The translations under genes were made by a program, and so were the position numbers. From Haliclystus octoradiatus (taxonomy: Eukaryota; Cnidaria; Staurozoa; Stauromedusae; Haliclystidae): a stretch of DNA of 64,000 bases. Positions 1-7,649 of this stretch are shown piece after piece. The DNA lies in contig OU744448.1 in the NCBI GenBank assembly GCA_916610825.1, forward strand, positions 15,499,936 through 15,563,935, read 5' to 3'. The notes beneath the pieces were generated by a model. It searched no databases and was not told the DNA's origin. It worked only from the letters and a program-made list of their open reading frames with translations. The stretch's first letter is position 1. Each line of letters opens with the position of its first letter.

Positions 1-3000
1 CGATATTGAGAAGTGATTCTTTCCATGTTGCCCATTCTTCGGCGATTTCGGTAGGTAGTTCATCGTCCCAGTTGAGTTTTGACTTCCAAAGTTGTTGGAT
101 GAGGAGTTTCGGTTTGAGTAGAACTGGTGCCAAGACGCCATCTGGACAGAACATTGTGCTGACGGAGGACAGAATTCCACGTTTTGTATTTGCCTTCTGT
201 AGAGAATCTAAATTTACTTTATAAACAAACGCATCATTAGAAATATCCCATTTTACCCCTAAGGCTCTTTGGATATCTGGTGTTTCAAAGTAAAGATTGA
301 TATTTTTTAAGCTACGATCGGATTCTGGGATTGAGTTCATCACTTCTTGTGAAGTCGAAAGCCATTTTGTTAGAACAAAGCCTTTGTTTTTGAATAATTG
401 CCTCATTTGTGTAGCGATTTTGATTGCCTCCTCTGCATTGTCTGTGGATGTTAATAAATCATCCATGTAGAACTGATTTCGTACTATGTTTTCGATGTTT
501 TTTCCAAACTGGCCTACTTGATCGGTCGCTGCTTTTGTTAACGCATATAGTGCGCAGCACGGTGAGTCGGTGGCTCCAAATATATGAACTTTCATTCGAT
601 GAACTGATGGAGGTTTTGATAGATCCCCATCTGACCACCACAGGAACCTAAGAGCATCTCGATCTTCTTTGGCTACTTTAACTTGGTGGAACATTTGCTG
701 GACGTCAGCCATGATTGGAATCTGTTTGAGACGAAATCTTAAGAGACACCCAAGTAGAGAATTTAACAAATCTGGACCAGTAATTAATTGTTCGTTTAGA
801 GATGTTCCCTTATATCTAGATGCTGCATCGAATACTACTCGTACTTTTCCTGGTTTGTTTGGATTTCTAACTCCTTGATGTGGTAAGTACCATGTTTTAT
901 TATTACTTTCATTTTCTAATTGATGTTCGTTTAATTTCTCTGCTTGACCTTCTGCTAAGTATTTATTGATTTCCTTAGCGTATATTTCGAAATAACTAGG
1001 GTCCCGAATAAAGCGTTTTCTTAATTGTTCAGCCCGAACCTCAGCTATGATTTTGTTATTGGGCAGCTCAGGATTGTCATTTTTCCAAAGTAGTCCGATT
1101 TCGTACTTTCCATCCATAAATTGCGTTTTTTCTAATGTTGAAATTGCTTTTCGATCTTCTGGTGAAATAGGTTTCTCAAAATTATATTTTGTTCCGAAAC
1201 TTTCCGTTGTCCAAAACTTTTTAAGCAAACAGTCATCAATATATTTTTCATTTTTGATAGATAGTGTATTAATTATCGCTGTTTGTTTGGTAGTCTTCCC
1301 TCCAAACAAGATCCAGCCGAGAGGTGTTCTAACTGCATATGGGGCTGAAGGCTTTCCTTTGCGGCATTCTATGGGCATTAGTAAATCTGGAGCATTTGCA
1401 CCAATTAAGACTTTAACTCGATGACCTTTAGCTATGTTAATAGGTAATCCTTGTAAATGACTATGTCTTGAAATAATACCTTGAGTAGGAAGGGCACAGT
1501 TGGGTAGTTCTAAATTTGGTACAGACCAGACCTCCTTAATTTCATGTTTTGATTGGTTGTATTCACTGCTAACTCTTAATGATATTTTGCTGGCTTTTGT
1601 AACACTTTGACCAGCTATTGTTTTTATGTCTAACATTAATGGTGTGCCTTTTATTCCTAGATTTGTAGTTATTTCTTCATCTATTAGGGTGGCTTGACTT
1701 CCCGGATCTAAGAGGGCTAAGGGTTCAATTTCTCCTTTAGGACCATGCACTTTGATTTTTAAGACTTGTAAAAACGTATTGTTTTCATTTGATGTAGTAT
1801 TTGTCACAGCAGCTGTCGTGCTTGTATTTTCGCGCGATTGTGTTTGTTGATTAGATGAAGATGGGTTTTCTTTGTGTAATAAAGTGTGGTGTAGACCATG
1901 GCATGTTTTGCATCGAAATTTTGATTGGCATTCATTTGCTCGATGATTTTTTCGAAAGCAGTTAAAGCATAGTGATAAATCTGCAATTGATTTTCTTTTT
2001 TCGTCGATTGTTTTATCTTTGAAAGACTGGCAATTCCAAATTGTATGTTTTTCTTTGCAAACGAAACAATTGAAGTTGTGTGATGACTTTTTTGATTCAA
2101 TGGCGTTAATTGTGATCGTTTTATTGTTTTTGCTCGATGTTTTAGCTTGATTTTCAGAACCCAAATTTCCCCAAACCGCATCTGTTGCAGCCAACATTTC
2201 ACTTTTAATAAACTTAATTAATTGATTTAAATCCGGCTCTTTCTCTTTTGCTCTTATATCGACAATTTTGTGTTTCCATCTAAATTGCATATGAGTAGGT
2301 AAACGTTTTGCAATTGCAAACAATGAAATAGACGAATTAATATCTCCGTAGTAATTTAATTGTTCTAGGGCAGACGAGCAGGCATTCAATTGATAATAGA
2401 ACTCTTGTAGTTCTTTAGGGTCTTTTGAAATAATTTTTCCATCAATAACACGATTAATATATGCTCTCGAAATGATGACTCTATTTCCGAATGTTTCTTT
2501 AATGAGTTTTAACGCTTTTTCGTAGCCGTTAGCGGTGTGTGGTAAACCTTCGCATGCCATTTTCGCAGGACCTTGTAAATGGTTTAGCAAATGAGTCATT
2601 TTTGTTTCTGCAGAAAGGGACTGCCTTTCATGTACTTGATTTTTGAATGAGTTTATGAAATCTTGATACTGGAATGGGTTTCCGTCAAAATCTTTCAGCT
2701 TTAAAGTTAAAGAAACTAAGGTGTCACTCCATTGCGCGTTAACATTTTCGCGCGATTCTTCTTTTATTGTTGCGCCAGTTATATTATCAATCCAGGCATC
2801 TATTGATTGATTTTTATTTGAGTCCTTCTTAATGAGGGATGTACTTGAGTTTTGATCTATTTTTGGGCTGGTGCTTGTTGACTGTTCTTCTACATTTAAG
2901 GGAACAGTGGGCGATGTGCTAGATTCTAAATAATCTTCAATAGCACATATCATCGTCTCAAACTGCAATTCTACATTTGCTAACCATTCATAAGAGTTCG

Positions 3001-3325
3001 AAATTTCATTTTCAGTTGTTGTTGAATTAATAACAGCTTCATTTGATAATTTTACTTCATCAAAAATTGTTTGCAGCTTGATGCGATATGATTTAATTAG
3101 TCTTAAATTGGGGGTTGAGTGCAGACATTCTGTGGCATGTGTCATAGTTCTTGTAAGGTGAGACAGCTTGCCTGCTCTAGATCTTCTTAACCTTACTTTC
3201 ATGTCACTATCACTATCCGATACTATTGTCTCTTGACTTGAATCTGATGATTGGCTAGCAGTATCTGAATTATTTTGATTATCTTCCTCAGGGATCGGAA
3301 GATTTGTTGGATTAGAATCAGACAT
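1..3325 (-). CDS. Gag-protease-reverse transcriptase polyprotein of a BEL/Pao element (partial, C-terminus off window)
   Basis: The frame starts at the ATG at 3325-3323 and stays open to position 2, giving 1108 residues. An in-frame TGA at 3352-3350, nine codons upstream, with no other ATG between, fixes the start. Residues 1-40 are Ser/Asp/Asn-rich with an SDSDSD run. Residues 60-115 look mostly helical, and 120-170 are a Ser/Thr-rich linker. A DUF1759-like core follows around 205-345 (FDGNPF at 213-218), then knuckles at 420-484, a protease at about 525-680 (DPGS at 540-543) and an RT at about 810-1030 (RVVFDAA 829-835, MAD ending at D874, YMDD 953-956). The region after the RT (RGILS at 1049-1053, GVLAPV near 1063) matches the conserved post-RT segment of BEL/Pao Pol. 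The product should self-process into capsid-like, protease and RT proteins for cytoplasmic reverse transcription. Short plus-strand frames here are antisense shadows. Confidence 0.93.
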   Translation of the reverse strand, partial: MSDSNPTNLPIPEEDNQNNSDTASQSSDSSQETIVSDSDSDMKVRLRRSRAGKLSHLTRTMTHATECLHSTPNLRLIKSYRIKLQTIFDEVKLSNEAVINSTTTENEISNSYEWLANVELQFETMICAIEDYLESSTSPTVPLNVEEQSTSTSPKIDQNSSTSLIKKDSNKNQSIDAWIDNITGATIKEESRENVNAQWSDTLVSLTLKLKDFDGNPFQYQDFINSFKNQVHERQSLSAETKMTHLLNHLQGPAKMACEGLPHTANGYEKALKLIKETFGNRVIISRAYINRVIDGKIISKDPKELQEFYYQLNACSSALEQLNYYGDINSSISLFAIAKRLPTHMQFRWKHKIVDIRAKEKEPDLNQLIKFIKSEMLAATDAVWGNLGSENQAKTSSKNNKTITINAIESKKSSHNFNCFVCKEKHTIWNCQSFKDKTIDEKRKSIADLSLCFNCFRKNHRANECQSKFRCKTCHGLHHTLLHKENPSSSNQQTQSRENTSTTAAVTNTTSNENNTFLQVLKIKVHGPKGEIEPLALLDPGSQATLIDEEITTNLGIKGTPLMLDIKTIAGQSVTKASKISLRVSSEYNQSKHEIKEVWSVPNLELPNCALPTQGIISRHSHLQGLPINIAKGHRVKVLIGANAPDLLMPIECRKGKPSAPYAVRTPLGWILFGGKTTKQTAIINTLSIKNEKYIDDCLLKKFWTTESFGTKYNFEKPISPEDRKAISTLEKTQFMDGKYEIGLLWKNDNPELPNNKIIAEVRAEQLRKRFIRDPSYFEIYAKEINKYLAEGQAEKLNEHQLENESNNKTWYLPHQGVRNPNKPGKVRVVFDAASRYKGTSLNEQLITGPDLLNSLLGCLLRFRLKQIPIMADVQQMFHQVKVAKEDRDALRFLWWSDGDLSKPPSVHRMKVHIFGATDSPCCALYALTKAATDQVGQFGKNIENIVRNQFYMDDLLTSTDNAEEAIKIATQMRQLFKNKGFVLTKWLSTSQEVMNSIPESDRSLKNINLYFETPDIQRALGVKWDISNDAFVYKVNLDSLQKANTKRGILSSVSTMFCPDGVLAPVLLKPKLLIQQLWKSKLNWDDELPTEIAEEWATWKESLLNI
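235..900 (-). other. Reverse transcriptase domain
   Basis: Residues about 809-1030. It opens with WYLPHQGV and NPNKPGKVRVVFDAA, the family's RT lead-in. The motif A aspartate is D874 in IMADVQQMFHQV. A following FGATDSP (916-922) sits at the site of the conserved F-G-x-x-x-S-P. The catalytic FYMDD has D955 and D956, encoded at 458-463 on the minus strand. LGVKWD (1022-1027) corresponds to the conserved LG-x-x-W region after the palm. All three metal-binding aspartates are present, so the enzyme could be active. The RNase H domain is not reached. Confidence 0.92.
1286..1753 (-). other. Retroviral-type aspartic protease region (DUF1758-like)
   Basis: Residues about 525-680. The active-site loop reads ALLDPGSQATLI, with D540-P541-G542-S543 at the position of the usual Asp-Ser/Thr-Gly. 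A hydrophobic stretch followed by Gly (VLIGANAPDL, G642) and the closing TPLGWILFG (667-675) are typical for this family. The enzyme would cleave the polyprotein as a homodimer. Pro in place of Ser/Thr is the unusual point. I believe some BEL/Pao copies share it, so it need not mean inactivity. Boundaries are approximate. Confidence 0.8.
1874..2068 (-). other. Three zinc-knuckle-like Cys/His motifs (nucleocapsid-like)
   Basis: Motif 1 has C420, C423, H427 and C432 (C-x2-C-x3-H-x4-C, one residue shorter than canonical). Motif 2 has C453, C456, H461 and C466, the exact retroviral CCHC spacing C-x2-C-x4-H-x4-C. Motif 3 has C472, C475, H479/H480 and H484 in the context CKTCHGLHHTLLH, which is characteristic of BEL/Pao polyproteins just before the protease. 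These motifs probably bind the element's RNA. All candidate ligands are present, consistent with an undamaged copy. Confidence 0.88.
2290..2713 (-). other. DUF1759-like Gag segment of the polyprotein
   Basis: Residues about 205-345. Visible hallmarks are LKDFDGNPF, then a segment on the pattern Y-x-D-F-x-N-S-F, then KMTHLLNHLQGPAK, and further on LKLIKETFGN. These match the family consensus in which a peptide like F-D-G-[DN]-P precedes W/Y-x-x-F-x-x-x-F, followed by K-[LM]-x-x-L-x-x-x-L-x-G-x-A. In BEL/Pao elements this part is taken to be the structural Gag (capsid-like) region that assembles particles. The boundaries are approximate, set by where recognisable motifs begin and end. Confidence 0.82.
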
Positions 3326-3352
3326 TATAAAATGAGTTCGAGCAAGATGTCA
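3326..3352 (-). other. Short leader between primer-binding site and polyprotein ATG
   Basis: Only 27 nt separate the candidate primer-binding site from the ATG at 3325. It contains the in-frame TGA (3352-3350) that ends any upstream extension of the reading frame. The T/A-rich context immediately before the ATG (TTTATA) leaves it as the first ATG in this frame. The leader is short, which leaves little room for a packaging signal outside the coding region. Confidence 0.55.
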
Positions 3353-3370
3353 CTCCGGTTCGGCGGACCA
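3353..3370 (-). promoter_or_regulatory. Candidate tRNA primer-binding site
   Basis: On the minus strand this 18-mer begins TGG, as required to pair with a tRNA CCA tail, and reads TGGTCCGCCGAACCGGAG. It is much more GC-rich than the AT-rich LTR beside it and lies one base inside the proposed LTR end. This is the expected site for first-strand cDNA priming. I could not assign the tRNA from memory. The exact length of pairing is unknown. Confidence 0.6.
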
Positions 3371-3636
3371 ATATTACGGTGGCTTTTTGTGGAATGAAGA
3401 GGACTGTATATGTGATAAAATGATTTGGTTATATTGCTCAGATACCACGTAATAAATGATTATGCCTTGATTCTAATTGCTATGTGAATTATGTGTATAT
3501 GATATTAATGAATAATTGTTACCGACAATTTCGTGATGAATTCTTTATCTTGGATGTGTTTGTGTGAATCTCCTGAAGATTACTTTTGATGAATGAAACC
3601 AAAGATATGACAACCGATGACTTCTATTTTGAGTAT

Positions 3637-3642
3637 TTTATT
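3637..3642 (-). terminator. Possible LTR polyadenylation signal
   Basis: AATAAA on the minus strand, about 110 bp downstream of the possible TATA box, in a plausible place for the R-region poly(A) signal. Another AATAAA lies at 3868-3863 but upstream of the TATA candidate, so it fits less well. The AT-rich context makes this weak. Confidence 0.3.
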
Positions 3643-3752
3643 AAACATAATAAATGGTGCAGTATGTATATATGACTGCATAACGTAACATGATGAATTG
3701 AACTGTAACTTAACTCTGTATTAACAATTGAATATATGTTGAAAGTGAACTG

Positions 3753-3760
3753 TATTTATA
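3753..3760 (-). promoter_or_regulatory. Possible TATA box within the LTR
   Basis: The minus strand reads TATAAATA here, about 250 bp into the LTR. About 30 bp downstream lies TTCAATT, a possible initiator-like sequence. If correct, U3 would be about 4009-3730 and R would begin near 3725. The LTR is AT-rich, so a chance match is quite possible. Confidence 0.33.
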
Positions 3761-4009
3761 TGAATGTTACATGCCTGAGGTATAATATTGATGGGGTTTC
3801 ACGCATGTATACAGAACGTGTTCTATTGTAAATATTACTGCATTAATATTTTTATGTTGTAATTTATTTAACTATGTTGGCAATACATGAATGTAAATTA
3901 TGAATATAAATTAAACTAACGATTATAATAAATTTAACTACAGCATGGTTTTAATAGTAAAGGTTGATATTGATAGTCGTAAAATGTTTTCACGAGGACG
4001 AGGCTAACA

Positions 4010-7000
4010 AGCTCAAAATGACCAAAAACAATGCTTAATTCCAAAGGGAATTCGGAATTAACAGAAACAGCTCAAAATGACCAAATACAATGCTGAATTC
4101 CCAAGGGAATTCGAATTTGATAAAAACAGCTCAAAATTACCAAAAACAATGCTTAATTCCCAAGGGAATTCGAATTTGATAAAAACAGCTCAAAATAACC
4201 AAAAACAATGCATAATTCCCAAGGGAATTCGAACTTGACAAAAACAGCTCAAAATGACCAAAAACAATGCTTAATTCCCAAGGGAATTCGAATTTGATAA
4301 AAACAGCTCAAAATAACCAAAAACAATGCTTAATTCCCAAGGGAATTCGAATTTGACAAAAACAGCTCAAAATGACCAAAAACAATGCTTAATTCCCAAG
4401 GGAATTCGAATTTGATAAAAACAGCTCAAAATGACCAAAAACAATGCTTAATTCTCAGGGGAATTCGAATTTGACAAAAACAATTCAAAATGACCAAATA
4501 CATTGCTTAATTCCCAAGGGAATTCGAATTTGATAAAAACAGCTCAAAATGACCAAAAACAATGCTTAATTCCAAAGGGAAATCGAATTTTACAAAAACA
4601 GCTCAAAATGACCAAAAACAATGCTTAATTCCCAAGGTAATTCGAATTTGACAAAAACAACTCAAAATAACCAAAAACAATGCTCAATTCTCAAGGGAAT
4701 TCGAATTTAAGAAAAACAGCTCAAAATGACCAAAAACATTGCTTAATTCCCAAGGGAATTCGAATTTGACAAAAACAGCTCAAAATGACCAAAAACAATG
4801 CTTAATTCCCAAGGGAATTCGAATTTGACAAAAACAGCTCAAATTGACCGAAAACAATGCTTAATTCCCAAGGGAATTCGAATTTGACAAAAACAACTTA
4901 AAATGACAAAATACAATGCATAATTCCCAAGGGAATTCGAATTTGACAAAAACAGCTCAAATTGACAAAAAACAATGCTTAATTCCAAAGGGAATTCGGA
5001 ATTAACAAAAACAGCTCAAAATGACCAAAAACAATGCTTAATTCCCAAGGGAATTCGAATTTGACAAAAACAGCTCAAAATGACCAAAAACAATGTTTAA
5101 TTCCCAAGGGAATTTGAATTTGATAAAAACAACTCAAAATAACCAAAAACAATGCTTAATTCCCAAGGGAATTCGAATTTGACAAAAACAACTCAAAATA
5201 ACCAAAAACAATGCTTAATTCACAAGGTAATTCGAATTTGACAAAAACAACTCAAAATGACCAAAAACAATGCTTAATTCCCAAGGGAATTCGAATTTAA
5301 CAAAAACAGCTCAAAATGACCAAAAACAATGCTTAATTCCCAAGGGAATTCCAATTTGACAAAAACAGCTCAAAATGACCAAAAACAATGCTTAATTCCC
5401 AAGGGAATTCGAATTTGATAAAAACAGCTCAAAATAACCAAAAACAATGCTTAATTCCCAAGGGAAATCGAATTTGATAAAAACAGCTCAAAATGACCAA
5501 AAACAATGCTCAATTCTCAAGTTAATTCGAATTTAAGAAAAACAGCTCAAAATGACCAAAAACAATGCTTAATTCCCAAGGGAATTCGAATTTGACAAAA
5601 ACAGCTCAAAATGACCAAAAACAATGCTTAATTCCCAAGGGAATTCGAATTTGACAAAAACAGCTCAAAATGACCAAAAACAATGCTTAATTCCAAAGGG
5701 AATTCGGAATTAACAGAAACAGCTCAAAATGACCAAATACAATGCTGAATTCCCAAGGGAATTCGAATTTGATAAAAACAGCTCAAAATTACCAAAAACA
5801 ATGCTTAATTCCCAAGGGAATTCGAATTTGATAAAAACAGCTCAAAATAACCAAAAACAATGCATAATTCCCAAGGGAATTCGAACTTGACAAAAACAGC
5901 TCAAAATGACCAAAAACAATGCTTAATTCCCAAGGGAATTCGAATTTGATAAAAACAGCTCAAAATAACCAAAAACAATGCTTAATTCCCAAGGGAATTC
6001 GAATTTGACAAAAACAGCTCAAAATGACCAAAAACAATGCTTAATTCCCAAGGGAATTCGAATTTGATAAAAACAGCTCAAAATGACCAAAAACAATGCT
6101 TAATTCTCAGGGGAATTCGAATTTGACAAAAACAATTCAAAATGACCAAATACATTGCTTAATTCCCAAGGGAATTCGAATTTGATAAAAACAGCTCAAA
6201 ATGACCAAAAACAATGCTTAATTCCAAAGGGAAATCGAATTTTACAAAAACAGCTCAAAATGACCAAAAACAATGCTTAATTCCCAAGGTAATTCGAATT
6301 TGACAAAAACAACTCAAAATAACCAAAAACAATGCTCAATTCTCAAGGGAATTCGAATTTAAGAAAAACAGCTCAAAATGACCAAAAACATTGCTTAATT
6401 CCCAAGGGAATTCGAATTTGACAAAAACAGCTCAAAATGACCAAAAACAATGCTTAATTCCCAAGGGAATTCGAATTTGACAAAAACAGCTCAAATTGAC
6501 CGAAAACAATGCTTAATTCCCAAGGGAATTCGAATTTGACAAAAACAACTTAAAATGACAAAATACAATGCATAATTCCCAAGGGAATTCGAATTTGACA
6601 AAAACAGCTCAAATTGACAAAAAACAATGCTTAATTCCAAAGGGAATTCGGAATTAACAAAAACAGCTCAAAATGACCAAAAACAATGCTTAATTCCCAA
6701 GGGAATTCGAATTTGACAAAAACAGCTCAAAATGACCAAAAACAATGCTTAATTCCCAAGGGAATTTGAATTTGATAAAAACAACTCAAAATAACCAAAA
6801 ACAATGCTTAATTCCCAAGGGAATTCGAATTTGACAAAAACAACTCAAAATAACCAAAAACAATGCTTAATTCACAAGGTAATTCGAATTTGACAAAAAC
6901 AACTCAAAATGACCAAAAACAATGCTTAATTCCCAAGGGAATTCGAATTTAACAAAAACAGCTCAAAATGACCAAAAACAATGCTTAATTCCCAAGGGAA

Positions 7001-7313
7001 TTCCAATTTGACAAAAACAGCTCAAAATGACCAAAAACAATGCTTAATTCCCAAGGGAATTCGAATTTGATAAAAACAGCTCAAAATAACCAAAAACAAT
7101 GCTTAATTCCCAAGGGAAATTGAATTTGACAAAAACAGCTCAAAATGACCAAAAACAATGCTCAATTCTCAAGTTAATTCGAATTTAAGAAAAACAGCTC
7201 AAAATGACCAAAAACAATGCTTAATTCCCAAGGGAATTCGAATTTGACAAAAACAGCTCAAAATGACCAAAAACAATGCTTAATTCCCAAGGGAATTCGA
7301 ATTTGACAAAAAC
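4010..7313 (+). repeat. Two copies of a 28-monomer (1652-bp) block
   Basis: Copy 1 is 4010-5661 and copy 2 is 5662-7313. Matching rare variants include TGCTGAATTC (4091 and 5743), ATTCTCAGGGG (4451 and 6103), CCAATTTGAC (5351 and 7003) and GTTAATTCG (5521 and 7173), each exactly 1652 bp (28 x 59) apart. Few differences separate the copies, for example AAATCG against AAATTG after 5460. The left end of copy 1 is the retrotransposon boundary, so the block may originally have extended further left. Confidence 0.93.
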
Positions 7314-7649
7314 AGCTCAAAATGACCAAAAACAATGCTTAATTCCCAAGGGAACTCGAATTTGACAAACACAGCTCAAAATGACCAAAAACAATGTTTA
7401 ATTCCCAAGGGATTTCGAGTTTGACAAAAACAGCTCAAATTGACCGAAAACAATGCTTAATTCCCAAGGGAATTCGAATTTGACAAAAACAACTTAAAAT
7501 GACAAAATACGATGCTTAATTCCCAAGGGAATTCGAATTTGACAAAAACAGCTCAAAATGACCAAAAACAATGCTTAATTCCCAAGGGAATTCGAATTTG
7601 ATAAAAACAGCTCAAAATAACCAAAAACAATGCTTAATTCCCAAGGGAA

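Larger units (their letters stand above)
1..4009 (-). mobile_element. BEL/Pao-type LTR retrotransposon, 5' portion, cut by the left window edge
   Basis: Read on the minus strand, the order is candidate LTR, primer-binding site, short leader, then a single long gag-protease-reverse transcriptase frame. This is the layout of the BEL/Pao superfamily: one fused polyprotein, DUF1759-like Gag, several Cys/His knuckles, DUF1758-like protease, and an RT with a long N-terminal lead-in. RNase H, integrase and the 3' LTR should lie left of position 1. The frame has no stop or frameshift over 1108 codons, so the copy looks young. Its LTR end touches satellite sequence at 4009/4010, implying insertion into the 59-bp array. 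An env-like gene, found in some family members, cannot be judged here. Family assignment is firm; lineage within it is not assigned. Confidence 0.93.
3372..4009 (-). repeat. Candidate 5' long terminal repeat of the BEL/Pao element
   Basis: The proposed LTR starts on the minus strand with TGTTAGCCTCG at 4009 and ends with TAATA at 3372, next to the primer-binding site. It is 638 bp and strongly AT-rich apart from its first 25 bases. The terminal five bases form an imperfect inverted repeat (TGTTA/TAATA). The outer end coincides with the first base of satellite. Only one LTR is in the window, so the ends are inferred from the flanking satellite and primer site, not from an LTR-LTR alignment. 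It holds no convincing reading frame. Confidence 0.72.

Noticed and set aside
1047..1424. A 125-codon plus-strand reading frame, and the shorter plus-strand frames in 1-880
   Set aside because: They are antisense to the well-supported protease and RT coding region and show no recognisable motif.
1804..2202. A 132-codon minus-strand reading frame
   Set aside because: It overlaps the polyprotein in another frame. The polyprotein frame encodes the zinc knuckles across the same bases, so this is a shadow.
1825..2756. The 12-mer TCGCGCGAAAAT occurring twice in the polyprotein
   Set aside because: It encodes Ser-Arg-Glu-Asn in two linker regions with unrelated flanks; too short to claim a repeat or duplication.
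3377..4000. Possible small genes or RNA genes in the LTR
   Set aside because: The region is AT-rich with frequent stops in all frames and no tRNA-like or other recognisable structure.
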